Positions 36,759 through 47,011 of a DNA stretch of 47,011 nucleotides are shown here, one piece after another. The translations under genes and the position numbers were made by a program. How positions within the stretch are numbered: the first letter of the stretch is position 1; each line of letters begins with the position of its first letter. This DNA is from Desulfurococcaceae archaeon (GTDB lineage: Archaea; Thermoproteota; Thermoprotei_A; Sulfolobales; Desulfurococcaceae): the NCBI GenBank assembly GCA_020833245.1, contig JAJHQQ010000004.1, positions 1 through 47,011 of the forward strand, given 5' to 3'. The notes under the pieces are model-generated. The model saw only the letters and a program-made list of their open reading frames with translations. It was not told where the DNA came from and did no database searches.

Positions 36759-39700
36759 CCGGCACTGACGTCTCCAACTATAAGCCTAGGCCTAATCCCC
36801 ATACTCATGAGTTCTTGCACTAGTAGTTTAAACGCGTATGTTGTTTCAACCGGCTTTAACGTCGCCTTTTCTTTGTGTATTGGGCACATGTACCTCTCCC
36901 TGTTCTTGTCGTAGTACCCTATTAGCCCACACTCCTCGCACACATAGACTATTACGCGGTCACTTCGCTCTCTCATAGTCTCTCTCAGAGCAATAGACGT
37001 GCCGTGTCCAATTAGGCAGTCTACCTCCATTTCACCCCACCTTAAACCCCCCTCTCTTGAGCGGCCCTGTGTTGGCTGCCTCGTTAATACTTGGACAGGT
37101 CCTCCGGCCCTAGCGTGTATTTTATCGCTAACCATGTGGTGTAGTTTCTGGTAGTACACTATTCCAATAAACACAGGCGACGCGATCATTTCACCTGTTC
37201 TCCCATCATACATCACCTCCTCACCGGTGGGCGGGTATCCGTGGCGCTTCAGCACTATTCTCAAGTTCTCTATGTCTTCTTTGAAGAATGGAGTAGCGTC
37301 AACGAGCTCTCCTCGGAGAGCGGCTGCTTTTCCAGCAATGCTCTCGAGTAGTTGTCCCACAGTCATTCTACTGGGGAATGCGTGTGGGTTAATTATGAGA
37401 TCAGGTGTTATCCCGTCCTCGGTGAAGGGCATGTCATACTGAGGTATTAGTAAGCCCACAACACCCTTCTGCCCGTGTCTAGATGCGAACTTGTCTCCTA
37501 GCTCAGGTATTCTGAGGTCTCTCACGCGTACTTTTATCAGCTTATTGCCCTCGTTGTCCATGGTTAATAGGACTATGTCAACGACACCCTTCTCGCCGTG
37601 TCTCACCGACACGCTCGTATCGTTCTTTACAAGTCCGCTAGTACCCTCGTACTCTGCGACTTGAAATCTCGAGGGGCTAATCTTGCCGATTAATACTTCT
37701 CCCCCAACGATATCGGTCTCCGGCGCTACAATGCCGTCTTCTTCGAGCTTATCATAGGCCCTCAGCCCCTTGTAGTTTCTAACTCCAGCAGGTGGCTTCG
37801 TGATCTCGTCCTGAATACCGCCTGGGTACTTCTTCTCTATTGTGGAGTACAGCCTGAAGAAAGTCGACCTCGCGAGACCCCTCTCTACACTACTCTTATT
37901 TAAAACCACCGCGTCCTCCATATTGTAGCCGGAGAAAGCATATATAGCTACAACCATGTTCTGTCCTGCAGCCCTCTCATTGTAGCCAATTATCTCTGTT
38001 GTCCTCGTCTGTACCAGGGGTTTTTGAGAGTAGTGTAAGAGGTGTCCGCGAGTGTCTACCCTCCGCTGGAAGCTAGCAGTGCTTAGACCTAGAGCCTGCT
38101 TTGCCATGGCGGCTTGGTACATGTTTCTCGGGCTTTGATTGTGCTCAGCGTACGGTATTATTGACGCTGTTATCCCCAGTATGCCGGGGGGCCAGAGCTC
38201 GAGGTGAGTGTGCTCTGGAGTAACCTGATCTGGGAGTAGGGCTATGTAAGTGTTCTCCTCCTCGTCTGGATCAATGAACTCTATAATACCCATTTTGACC
38301 AGGTCGTCAAATGACAGCTCTCCTCTCTCAACTCTCTTAATAATGTCCTTTGTTAACTTGGGTTTACCGTTCTCGACGACTATTAGTGGTCTTCTAATAC
38401 GGCCAGCGTCAGTGTTAACTACGACTTCGTCTATGTACTCGGTTTTGTAGCGTGCAACGTTAACCTCGGAGCTGATCTCTCCTCTTCTTCTAAGCTCTCT
38501 AATTTTCCTGGCTAGTTGACTACCATCGGGGTGGTATCCTATAAACTTGCCGTTCAGAAAGACCCTGCTCCAACCAGCGAACTTCTCCTCTACAGGTTCT
38601 CCTCTATTAATCGCCTCCATTACTAGGTCTAAGTAGCCCTTTCTAACTTTACCTTTCACTCTCCTGGTAATTACTGGTAGAACTCCGAGCTCGTATAAGA
38701 GCTCCTCGACCTCGCGGTCTTCGACACCAACGCTAACGTTGGCTAGAAGAGCCAGGTTCTTTACGAGCCCTATATTTGTCCCTTCAGGAGTCTCTACTGG
38801 GCAGATCCTACCCCACTGCGTTCCGTGGAGCTCTCTAGCCTCGAAGTGCGGCTGCGTTCTTGCCAGTGGGGAGACGACTCTTCTTAAGTGGCTGAGCGTG
38901 CTGAGCATGTTTGTTCTGTCTAGTAGCTGGCTTACACCGGTTCTCCCGCCAGGCCAGTTGCCCGTTGCCATCGCGCTGAGAATGTGGTCTGTTATGGTTG
39001 CGTGCTTAAAGGCTGTTTTAATCTCAGCCTTGGACTTCGATATCTGCCTCTCCAGCTCTCCTTTAAGACCCTTAATAAACGAGTTTAGTGAAGTCCTAAT
39101 GAGCGTGGAGAGAAGGTCGCCTGCCAGCTTTAGTCTCTTATTTCTGTAGTGGTCTTTGTCGTCTGGGCCGCGGAGGCCCTCTTTGAGCTCGATTATTCTC
39201 GCGATCATTTGCCCTATGAAGACGGCTTTCATTAGCCTAGTCTCTCTACTAGAGTCTATGCCTATGTGTGGTAGAAGCACCTCATCTAGTGTTATCTGAG
39301 CCGTCGCTATTCTCTTCTCTCTTGGTTTGCCAACAGCGAATCTCGCTCCAATGTAGTCGAGGGCCTCCTCGACTGCTTTCTTCCTGTATTCCTCTACAAG
39401 CTTTCTGATCTCCTCTTTTGACGCCTCGGGGGGCACCTCTAGTCTAGGCAGTATCTGCTCTGCGTGGAGTATTGATGGGAGTATTTCCTGGTGGAATCTC
39501 GGGTCTGGTGATATAGCATAGGGTATTTCGCGCACGTCAAGTCCAAGAGCTATCATTAGTATTACAGCTGGTATCTTGTGTCCTTTAACATTAGCGTAGA
39601 AGACTCCATCCTTCTTTAAGTCAATAATGAGCTGTGAGCGCCTACCATACGCGGCACTGATGACTTTAGCTGTGTGCGTTACACCCGTACCTTCTTGACC

Positions 39701-40231
39701 GTAATCAACGAGAATTGTGTTACTCGCCAAGTCCTCTTGGGCTACTATGACTTTCTCGCTTCCATTAATAATAAAGTAGCCTCCAGGGTCTCTCGGGTCC
39801 TCGCCGATCTCAATTAGCTCTTCAGGTGTCATTTTACTTAGTGGATCAATATCCGATTTTAGCATAACAGGTAAGTCCATTAATTTGAGCTCCATTTCCC
39901 TAGTAGTTACCTCCCCCTCAAGTCTCACAGTTACGAGAACCGGGGTCATGTATGTCAGGTTTCTTATTCTGCACTCAAGTGGAGTCTTGTAGCTAGCGGT
40001 TCCATCCACGTCTACCCACTGTGGCTTAGGCCCTATTCTCGGCCTCTCTATTATGAGCTTAGTGCTCTCTGTTATGGAGTTTTCTCTATACTCTAAGATA
40101 ATCTGTGGTAGTATTTCCCTCACGAATCTATTATAGCTGTCGAGGTGCTGTCTTACTAGTCCTTTCTCCTCGAGATATTTACGCGTAATTAGCCAGAGAT
40201 CGTCTACAGTAAGGCTCTCTGAGACACTCAA
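36755..40231 (-). CDS. rpo2: DNA-directed RNA polymerase subunit Rpo2 (B, unsplit)
   Basis: [46 protein letters not shown]; single 1158-aa ORF. Confidence 0.98.
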   Translation of the reverse strand: MSVSESLTVDDLWLITRKYLEEKGLVRQHLDSYNRFVREILPQIILEYRENSITESTKLIIERPRIGPKPQWVDVDGTASYKTPLECRIRNLTYMTPVLVTVRLEGEVTTREMELKLMDLPVMLKSDIDPLSKMTPEELIEIGEDPRDPGGYFIINGSEKVIVAQEDLASNTILVDYGQEGTGVTHTAKVISAAYGRRSQLIIDLKKDGVFYANVKGHKIPAVILMIALGLDVREIPYAISPDPRFHQEILPSILHAEQILPRLEVPPEASKEEIRKLVEEYRKKAVEEALDYIGARFAVGKPREKRIATAQITLDEVLLPHIGIDSSRETRLMKAVFIGQMIARIIELKEGLRGPDDKDHYRNKRLKLAGDLLSTLIRTSLNSFIKGLKGELERQISKSKAEIKTAFKHATITDHILSAMATGNWPGGRTGVSQLLDRTNMLSTLSHLRRVVSPLARTQPHFEARELHGTQWGRICPVETPEGTNIGLVKNLALLANVSVGVEDREVEELLYELGVLPVITRRVKGKVRKGYLDLVMEAINRGEPVEEKFAGWSRVFLNGKFIGYHPDGSQLARKIRELRRRGEISSEVNVARYKTEYIDEVVVNTDAGRIRRPLIVVENGKPKLTKDIIKRVERGELSFDDLVKMGIIEFIDPDEEENTYIALLPDQVTPEHTHLELWPPGILGITASIIPYAEHNQSPRNMYQAAMAKQALGLSTASFQRRVDTRGHLLHYSQKPLVQTRTTEIIGYNERAAGQNMVVAIYAFSGYNMEDAVVLNKSSVERGLARSTFFRLYSTIEKKYPGGIQDEITKPPAGVRNYKGLRAYDKLEEDGIVAPETDIVGGEVLIGKISPSRFQVAEYEGTSGLVKNDTSVSVRHGEKGVVDIVLLTMDNEGNKLIKVRVRDLRIPELGDKFASRHGQKGVVGLLIPQYDMPFTEDGITPDLIINPHAFPSRMTVGQLLESIAGKAAALRGELVDATPFFKEDIENLRIVLKRHGYPPTGEEVMYDGRTGEMIASPVFIGIVYYQKLHHMVSDKIHARAGGPVQVLTRQPTQGRSREGGLRWGEMEVDCLIGHGTSIALRETMRERSDRVIVYVCEECGLIGYYDKNRERYMCPIHKEKATLKPVETTYAFKLLVQELMSMGIRPRLIVGDVSAG

Positions 40232-40500
40232 GACTTCTTAGTCACCTCGGGCACTACGTACCTGTAAGCTATAAATGTGCCGGCAGTGGGACTTTTCCTG
40301 TAAATTCTTACTATATCACCCGGCCTAGCGCCAATAGCCCTCACAACAGGATCGTTTAGCGATATCCATGGGAGTTGCCACGGCTCTACACCGAGCTCTT
40401 TAAGTATTTTATGGGCCTCTTCAGGAGGTACTATCTCGTGTCTTGGTACTAGCTCGTGCTCTAGGATGTTAACTTTTCCCCCCATATTAAGCACAACCAC
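40228..40500 (-). CDS. rpo5: DNA-directed RNA polymerase subunit Rpo5 (H)
   Basis: [64 protein letters not shown]. Confidence 0.95.
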   Translation of the reverse strand: MVVLNMGGKVNILEHELVPRHEIVPPEEAHKILKELGVEPWQLPWISLNDPVVRAIGARPGDIVRIYRKSPTAGTFIAYRYVVPEVTKKS

Positions 40501-40644
40501 CTGTAGAGCATAATGTTAAACCATCTAATAAACTGAAAAACAGGTTTTTAAATAATATACCGAAGAGCTCTACTAGAACTCTTAGAACCTCTACGACTCA
40601 GTGACTTCGCGAATTTGAGTTAGAGCTAAATATTTATTTAGGAG

Positions 40645-40732
<88 letters not shown>

Positions 40733-40792
40733 ATTCCGTGTTGTTTTTGAATTACATATCTGGGTTTTAAAGCTATTTCGCTGAGATTAGTT

Positions 40793-42046
40793 GTGGGTTT
40801 TAACAGTGAATTTTTACTCTACCTAGCCGGGCATGATCAATGGGGGCTTGGTAGAATGGTCAGCGCTGACGACGTAATCGAGGAGTTACTCAGGAGGCGT
40901 GGGTTAGTATCGAGGATTTTTGCTAATAGGGAAGTCTTACACCCCGACTACGTACCAGATACTCTGCCTCACAGAGAGAGGGAGATAGCGAGGCTGGCTG
41001 AAATACTCATTGTCTCAGCTAAGGGCGAGAGACCGAGTAATGTTTTTCTCTACGGGCTTACCGGTACTGGTAAGACTGCTGTCGCTAAATACGTGGTTAA
41101 GAAGCTGGTTGAGAAGGCTTCAACATATGGTGTAGATCTCAACTACGCGTACGTAAATACGAGGAAATTCGACACGGCGTATAAGGTTTTAGCTTCAATA
41201 GCATCAAGCCTAGGTCTCAGAGTACCTCACACCGGTCTCGCTGTTAGTGAGGTTTACAGGCGTTATCTTAGTGCGCTAGATAGCTGGGGCGGATTACACA
41301 TAGTCATTCTAGATGAAGTAGACTTCTTCGTTAAGAAAAACGGTGACGACTTACTATACAAGCTTCTCCGCGTTAACGAGGACCTAACGAAGGCCCGCGT
41401 CTCTATTATTGGTATCACGAACGACTTGAACTTTGTTGAAAACTTAGATCCGAGAGTGAGATCTAGTCTAGGTGAGGAGGAAATAGTATTTCAGCCGTAC
41501 GACGCGGATCAGCTGTTCACTATTTTAAAGCAGAGAGCAGAGCTGGCCTTTAAACCCGGGGTTGTAGATGACAGTGTAATATCGTACTGCGCAGCACTCG
41601 CCGCTAGAGAACATGGTGATGCACGTAGGGCATTAGACCTGCTTAGAGTGTCCGGTGAAATAGCTGAGAGAGAGGGAGCAGAGAAACTCACAGTTGAACA
41701 TGTGAGAAAGGCTTCTATTGAGCTAGAGGAGAACAGGGTCTATCAGAGTATAGTCTCTCTACCACTACACCAGAAGCTGGTTCTTAAGACAATACTCGAG
41801 GAGACTTCCGCTAGGGGTCAGACCTCTACAGGTGAAGTTTATGCTAAGTACGTAGAGAGGACGAAGAAATACTCTCTAGAACCCCTTACTATGAGAAGAG
41901 TGAGTGACATAATCTCACAGCTAGATATGATGGGCCTTATACTAGCTGAAGTCGTGAACAGGGGTAGATATGGAGTTACAAAAGTAGTAAAAATTAGAGG
42001 AGACCTTAAACCAATAATTGAGAAGGCCCTCAGGGACGTAGATTGA
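40793..42046 (+). CDS. cdc6: Orc1/Cdc6 replication initiator (ATG at 40856 is an alternative start)
   Basis: NVFLYGLTGTGKTAVAKYVV; HIVILDEVDFF; winged-helix C-terminus. Confidence 0.95.
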   Translation: MGFNSEFLLYLAGHDQWGLGRMVSADDVIEELLRRRGLVSRIFANREVLHPDYVPDTLPHREREIARLAEILIVSAKGERPSNVFLYGLTGTGKTAVAKYVVKKLVEKASTYGVDLNYAYVNTRKFDTAYKVLASIASSLGLRVPHTGLAVSEVYRRYLSALDSWGGLHIVILDEVDFFVKKNGDDLLYKLLRVNEDLTKARVSIIGITNDLNFVENLDPRVRSSLGEEEIVFQPYDADQLFTILKQRAELAFKPGVVDDSVISYCAALAAREHGDARRALDLLRVSGEIAEREGAEKLTVEHVRKASIELEENRVYQSIVSLPLHQKLVLKTILEETSARGQTSTGEVYAKYVERTKKYSLEPLTMRRVSDIISQLDMMGLILAEVVNRGRYGVTKVVKIRGDLKPIIEKALRDVD

Positions 42047-42618
42047 GTATACGTATACTAGAGGCCTATGATGACGGCTATTTTCCTTACTATTTTAAGG
42101 CTCGTAGAGGTTTAACTTACATTGCTGGTGTTGAAGTAGAAGATGCGTATATTCCACGTAGAGTAGCTATTGGAGTAGTTAGAGTTGATGGAGGAGATAC
42201 TCACAAGGTTATTAGAGAAATGTCGAGTAGCATGGAGGGAGATGTGATACTACTAGACGGAGTTATTTACGCGGGCTTTGACGTTGTTGACCCACACGAC
42301 TTACACAACAGTACTGGTAAGGGAGTTGTTGTTATTCAGCTCTTCCCACTTCACTTAGAGAGAATTAAGAGGGCTTTACAAGAGCACTTTGATGACTGGT
42401 CAGAGAGGTTTAGTATAATTAGCTCTGTTTATAGTAAAATGATCAGGGTTGAAACTCCGTGGAGGCTAATTGAAGTATATAGCGTTGGCTTAGAGTTTCG
42501 CGAGGTACTAGGCGTTCTAAGAGAGACTTGTATTTATAGTCCAAACCCTGAGCCCTTGAGAATAGCAGATAAAATAGCCTCAGCTATTTCAAGGCTCTAT
42601 GTATATAGGCTTTACTAG
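42043..42618 (+). CDS. DUF99 family protein (endonuclease V-related fold)
   Basis: AIGVVRVDGGDTHKVIREM...VILLDGVIYAGFDVVD...SVGLEFREVLGVLRETCIYSPNPEPLRIADKIAS. Confidence 0.85.
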   Translation: MSIRILEAYDDGYFPYYFKARRGLTYIAGVEVEDAYIPRRVAIGVVRVDGGDTHKVIREMSSSMEGDVILLDGVIYAGFDVVDPHDLHNSTGKGVVVIQLFPLHLERIKRALQEHFDDWSERFSIISSVYSKMIRVETPWRLIEVYSVGLEFREVLGVLRETCIYSPNPEPLRIADKIASAISRLYVYRLY

Positions 42619-42702
42619 TCTCTCGCCCCCTATAGTGCTAGTTATTAGTGATTTTATTTCCCTATTTAACTATGAACAACTTGAAGAGGGCTCAGACTAG
42701 TT

Positions 42703-44598
42703 ATGGTCGTTATTGTAGAAGAGCGAGTGAGAGTGCTTGAGGCTTTATCTCACTACACGGATAAGGCTAACTTGGAGAAGCTTAGTAGGATTAGACACGT
42801 GTCTTTATTAAAGTGGCTACTTGACGTGGCTGAATTAACTAAACCAAGCAGAATTTTCATTGTGACAAGTAGTCCGAGTGATGTAGAGTACGTGCGTAGA
42901 AGAGCCCTTGAGAACAGGGAGGAGATATCGACAAGGTACAGTGTAATGCACACTGTACACTTTGATGGTCCAAGAGACCTTGCGAGGGATAGAGAAAACA
43001 CTAAGATTCTCGTTAAGCACGGTACTAAAATACCAATGGTTAACACGGGGAATAGAGAGGAGTGCTTAAAAGAAGTGCTTGAGTTGTTTAATGGAGTAAT
43101 GGCTAGTAAAGAGATGTATGTCGGCTTCTACTGCTTTGGGCCTAAGGGCTCGCCGAACACGCTTTACGGAGTCCAAGTGACAGACTCTGCGTATGTTGCA
43201 CATAGTAGCAATATACTCTACAGGATATGCTATGACGTGTTCACAGAAAGAGAGCACTTAGAGTATATGAGGTTTCTTCATAGTGTTGGTGAGAGAGATG
43301 AGAATGGGTGGTCTAAGAACATAGACAAGCGGAGAATTTACATTGACGTTGAAGACCAGATCACGTACAGCGTTAACACGCAGTACGCTGGAAATACTGT
43401 TGGGTTAAAGAAGCTCTCACTGAGACTCTGCGTGTACAGGGGTTATAAGGAGGGGTGGCTCTGTGAGCACATGTTTATTATTGGTGTTAAAGGCCCAGGA
43501 GATCGAATAACGTATTTCACCGGCGCATACCCAGCTGGCTGCGGTAAGACTTCAACTGCACTAATAGCTGACACTGTAGTTGGAGACGACTTATCTATTA
43601 TTTGGAATAGTAATGGAGAGGCGAGGACCATTAATCCCGAAGTCGGAATGTTTGGTATAATTGATGGTGTAAACCCTATAGACGATCCTCAAATATATGA
43701 AATACTAACACGCAGAGACACTGAGGTAATATTCTCAAATATACTGCTAACAGAGGAGGGTGAAGTGTGGTGGAATGGTAAGCCTGAGGAGCCGAGGCGC
43801 GGAGTAAATTACGCTGGAAAGTGGTATCCTGGTATGCACGATGAGAAGGGCTACTTAATTCCACCATCTCACCCTAACGCGAGGTTCACAACTAGTATTT
43901 TCTACTTAGAGAAATTTGACCCTAGAATAGACGATCCCAGTGGCGTCCCAGTTGGAGGGATTATATTTGGTGGTAGAGACCCTGACACCTGGGTACCTGT
44001 GGAGGAGGCCTTTGACTGGGATCACGGCGTTGTAACTAAGGGTGCCTCACTTGAATCAGAGAGGACAACTGCTGTTCTCGGTCAGGCTGGTGTCCGGGAG
44101 TTTAATCCCTACGCTATACTAGACTTCTTGCCGATATCACCTGGAGCGTATACTGAGCTTCACTTTAGATTTGGGGAGTCTCTCACTAAGAAGCCGCGTA
44201 TTTTTGGAGTAAACTACTTCTTGCGAGATGAGAGCGGGAAATACCTCAATGAGAAGAGAGATAAGTACGTGTGGTTGAAGTGGATGGAGTTAAGGGTTAA
44301 TGGTGATGTCGAGGCTATTGAAACCCCCACTGGCTACATACCACTATACATAGACCTAGAGAAGCTCTTCGCGAGAGAACTAGGTAAGGAGTTCAGAGAA
44401 GAACTCTACGAAAAGCTCTTCTCAATTAGAGTAGATAAGCACTTAGAGAAAACTGAGAGAATATGGAATATATATAGTAGAATACTGGACACTCCGAAGA
44501 AACTACTCGATATACTACTCTGGCAGAAGAGGAGACTTGAAGACGCGAAGTGGCGATATGGACCTGTAATTAGCCCATTTAAGCTAGACAGGAGGTAA
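42703..44598 (+). CDS. pckG: Phosphoenolpyruvate carboxykinase (GTP)
   Basis: FTGAYPAGCGKTSTALIAD; GMFGIIDGVNPIDDP; VPVGGIIFGGRDPDTWVPVEEAFDWDHGV. Confidence 0.96.
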   Translation: MVVIVEERVRVLEALSHYTDKANLEKLSRIRHVSLLKWLLDVAELTKPSRIFIVTSSPSDVEYVRRRALENREEISTRYSVMHTVHFDGPRDLARDRENTKILVKHGTKIPMVNTGNREECLKEVLELFNGVMASKEMYVGFYCFGPKGSPNTLYGVQVTDSAYVAHSSNILYRICYDVFTEREHLEYMRFLHSVGERDENGWSKNIDKRRIYIDVEDQITYSVNTQYAGNTVGLKKLSLRLCVYRGYKEGWLCEHMFIIGVKGPGDRITYFTGAYPAGCGKTSTALIADTVVGDDLSIIWNSNGEARTINPEVGMFGIIDGVNPIDDPQIYEILTRRDTEVIFSNILLTEEGEVWWNGKPEEPRRGVNYAGKWYPGMHDEKGYLIPPSHPNARFTTSIFYLEKFDPRIDDPSGVPVGGIIFGGRDPDTWVPVEEAFDWDHGVVTKGASLESERTTAVLGQAGVREFNPYAILDFLPISPGAYTELHFRFGESLTKKPRIFGVNYFLRDESGKYLNEKRDKYVWLKWMELRVNGDVEAIETPTGYIPLYIDLEKLFARELGKEFREELYEKLFSIRVDKHLEKTERIWNIYSRILDTPKKLLDILLWQKRRLEDAKWRYGPVISPFKLDRR

Positions 44599-44686
44599 TA
44601 GCCGGGCGGGGATTCGAACCCCGGTCACGGGGGCTCTCCCGTACTCGGCCAGAGCCCCGCATCCTTGGCCGCTAGACGACCCGGCT
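44599..44686 (-). tRNA. tRNA-Gln (CTG) with proposed 15-nt intron at 37/38 (44634-44648)
   Basis: Minus strand AGCCGGG/CCCGGCT acceptor with A1:U72 pair, anticodon stem CGGGG/CCCCG around 22-nt loop CTCTGG[CCGAGTACGGGAGAG]C, T arm CGGGG-TTCGAAT-CCCCG. Confidence 0.88.
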
Positions 44687-44809
44687 ACTCTTCACTCAAA
44701 GTATCTATTAAGGGGGTTATAAACATCAAAGTGGCTATAGTAGAGAGTGCTCAATTAACTCGACATGTAGCTTTTTAACCGCTTTTTGCAAGTATTTCAT
44801 GCTGGGCAA

Positions 44810-44884
<75 letters not shown>

Positions 44885-44954
44885 GGCGCTTCTGCTATGC
44901 TTTTACAGTGAGCGGGGTCTGTGCAGTGAACGTTGCGTTTGAAGTATTCTACTG

Positions 44955-46610
44955 CTATGTTTTCGCGGCGAGCTCTACTATTCCCTCATATGCCTTCTTA
45001 TATATTTCAGATGACTCAAGTTGCTTTCTGTTTCTCAGATATTTAGGCGTAGGCTTAGTGATCTCCCCGCCGTACTCTCTCTGAATCTTATCTCTGTACA
45101 CGTCGTCGAAGATGTTGAATGCGCAGAAGGGTATTAACCTACCGTCTGGAACTGTATAGTGTATATTACATCTCTGTACTCTCTGTATATCGTAGTTGTA
45201 GAGGTCCATGAAGTGCATTTGCCCAATGAAGAGTAGCTTGTAGTGTAGTTCTCCTAGTGCGTCATAGCTTCTCTTTAAGATAATGTTGAGGAGTATTTTG
45301 AACACATCAAACTCTCTTGGGGCTTTCTCCTGGTCTATAAACTTTCTAATAGAGTATAGCAGTTTAATACCGGCTAGTACTCTGCTACCTCCACTTAGAA
45401 GATCCCTCCACTTCTCATTCAGATACTCTAAGAGGCCCTCTACATCTATAAACTTTGTTATCGGGATCAGCTTGATCTTACCCTCGCTCTTGTCAACGTA
45501 CACGTATGTTCCAACACCACAGATTGGGTGATTAGCCATTTCAAACTTGTATTCGCCGCTAAAACCCTCAATAAACCTAGAGAATACAACGCTGGCGTTT
45601 ACAGGGAACCAGGCTTCTCTGGATATCTCTCCATCTGTCTGCTCCTCAATGAGCTTAGCCAATTCTGGAATAGTTATCCTATACTTTTCACGCTCATGCC
45701 TCTTCATAAGACCCGTTAAGCTAACTGGCTGGAAGTTAACAGACCTCACTATGTCTATGTGCTTAGCAGCGAACCTCACTATGGCGCCGACCTCATGAGT
45801 GTTTACACCCTTAATTACAGTGGGTACAAGAACAACGCTCGTAATCCCAGCTCTCCTAAACACCTCAAAAATGTAGGGTACCTCCCAGTGGTTTTTCCAG
45901 TTAGTTCTAGGTGTTACACCGTCAAAGCTCAGGTACACTGTGTTTAAGCCACTTATTCTCAAGGTCTTCGCGTACTCTACCGCCTCATCGGGGTTCTTAG
46001 TGAACTTCTCAGCGATTTTTAATCCATTAGTATTCAACTGTATATGCTTTACACCCTCATCTCTGAGGAGCTTAACTATCTCTATTAAGTCATCACGTAG
46101 TAGTGGCTCACCACCAGTCATTTGTACCGCGATTGTTACACCCTGTTTCTTCACACTCCTAATCATATCTCTGATCTGGCTTAGCGTTGGCTCATACACG
46201 TAGCCTGCCGCCTCAGCGTAGAAGAAGCAATACCAGCAGCTCAGATCACACCTATTAGTTACCACGAGGTTTATTAGAGCACTGTGCTGCTTATGCATAC
46301 CACAGAGTCCACAGTTAAATGGGCAAGGCCCCCTAACAGGAGTGTAGATGTGTCTCGATCCTCTCCCTTCATCCCAAAATCTTGCTACTCTCTTATAGAA
46401 CTCGGAGTCACCGTAGTACACTTCCTCTACTAAGCCGTGCTCTGGGCAGTAACGTCTAATGTACACTTTACCCTCTCTCTCAACGATAATAGCTGGGAGC
46501 ACTCTGTAGCAGTATGGGCAAACGCTCATAGTTAGTGATAACGCCTCTTCACCATTACGCATTGTCGGCAAGAAGTACGCTATCTCGCCTACTCGCTTCT
46601 CGTAACTCAA
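44955..46610 (-). CDS. Radical SAM protein, tetraether lipid synthase (Tes)-like
   Basis: GPCPFNCGLCGMHKQHSALINLVVTNRCDLSCWYCFFYAEAAGYVYEPTLSQI; N-terminal CPYCYRVLPA zinc-like motif; family recognised from memory. Confidence 0.82.
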   Translation of the reverse strand: MSYEKRVGEIAYFLPTMRNGEEALSLTMSVCPYCYRVLPAIIVEREGKVYIRRYCPEHGLVEEVYYGDSEFYKRVARFWDEGRGSRHIYTPVRGPCPFNCGLCGMHKQHSALINLVVTNRCDLSCWYCFFYAEAAGYVYEPTLSQIRDMIRSVKKQGVTIAVQMTGGEPLLRDDLIEIVKLLRDEGVKHIQLNTNGLKIAEKFTKNPDEAVEYAKTLRISGLNTVYLSFDGVTPRTNWKNHWEVPYIFEVFRRAGITSVVLVPTVIKGVNTHEVGAIVRFAAKHIDIVRSVNFQPVSLTGLMKRHEREKYRITIPELAKLIEEQTDGEISREAWFPVNASVVFSRFIEGFSGEYKFEMANHPICGVGTYVYVDKSEGKIKLIPITKFIDVEGLLEYLNEKWRDLLSGGSRVLAGIKLLYSIRKFIDQEKAPREFDVFKILLNIILKRSYDALGELHYKLLFIGQMHFMDLYNYDIQRVQRCNIHYTVPDGRLIPFCAFNIFDDVYRDKIQREYGGEITKPTPKYLRNRKQLESSEIYKKAYEGIVELAAKT

Positions 46611-46821
46611 TTTCTAGACACCATCTATAAGCATGTTATTGAATAGTACTGGAAAAAAGGGTATAAAAGTATTCCGTTTGCTCCTGGATGCGGCATTGAT
46701 GCACACAGCTCATGGCACCCTAGAGGCTTGTAAATCCACAACCTGAGGCTCAACCACCAATAAATATAAACACCACAAGTCACCATGAATAACGAAACTG
46801 CCCCGGTAAGGTGTAGTACTC

Positions 46822-47011
46822 GTGGTAAGAGTCTTTGTTTTAGCGGGGACGCCTGGCACTGGGAAGAAGAGTATTGGAGCAAAGCTAGCGGAGCGTTGTG
46901 GTGTATTAGTGTTGAATCTTAGTAGCTTAGCTGTTGAGCGCGGCTTAATTGCAGCGTATGATCAGGAGAGGAATAGCTACATTATTAACGAGGAGAAAGT
47001 AGTTGACTTCA
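46822..47011 (+). CDS. Adenylate kinase-like AK6/Fap7 family protein (partial, truncated at window end)
   Basis: GTG start; VRVFVLAGTPGTGKKSIGAKLAERCGVLVLNLSSLAVERGLIAAYDQERNSYIINEEKVVDF. Confidence 0.8.
   Translation, partial: MVRVFVLAGTPGTGKKSIGAKLAERCGVLVLNLSSLAVERGLIAAYDQERNSYIINEEKVVDF

Noticed and set aside
42060-42080. ATGATGA (C-box-like) sequence
   Set aside because: Inside the DUF99 coding sequence (EAYDDG) with no correctly spaced D/D' boxes downstream.

Overview
This window is a hyperthermophilic crenarchaeal (Thermoproteota, Desulfurococcales-like; taxon inferred from gene content only) chromosome segment. It is dominated by long informational superoperons, mostly on the minus strand. 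In order: SBDS (partial)-PsmA; tRNA-Leu; RNase P Pop5/Rpp30; exosome-associated protein and L15e; S3Ae-Pcc1-Cdc45/RecJ-like-S15-RdgB-Bud32-Kae1-S27ae-S24e-DPCK-Spt4-Rpo7-PIN-aIF2gamma-S6e; aIF5B; L24e; S28e; L7Ae; GltX-DUF2118-Fni-Memo; S2-Rpo10-S9-L13-L18e-Rpo3-S11-S4-S13; tRNA-Ser; S10-EF1A-[gap]-S7-S12-NusA-L30e-Rpo1C-Rpo1N-Rpo2-Rpo5; tRNA-Ala; Orc1/Cdc6; DUF99; PEPCK; tRNA-Gln; tRNA-Lys; a Tes-like radical SAM protein; and a partial AK6/Fap7. Two genes missing from the ORF track (S27ae and Rpo10) were recovered by hand. The main unusual signals are: (1) genes that appear forced to use non-canonical start codons with well-spaced Shine-Dalgarno motifs (fni = ATT, followed by a 7-bp hairpin; rpo10 = CTG; possibly DPCK = CTG); (2) a GC-rich, hairpin-rich segment between tuf and rps7 that resembles an orphan TnpB 3' end / omega-RNA-like element with its own TATA box and tandem upstream repeats; (3) three tRNAs with tiny anticodon-loop introns (10, 14 and 15 nt) that all fit one bulge-helix-bulge register; (4) a candidate C/D box sRNA overlapping a small CDS in antisense; (5) an RNase P Pop5 subunit with an apparently unavoidable N-terminal transmembrane segment. 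No CRISPR array, rRNA or intact transposase was seen. No searches or computations could be run; family names are from recognition of the translated sequences.
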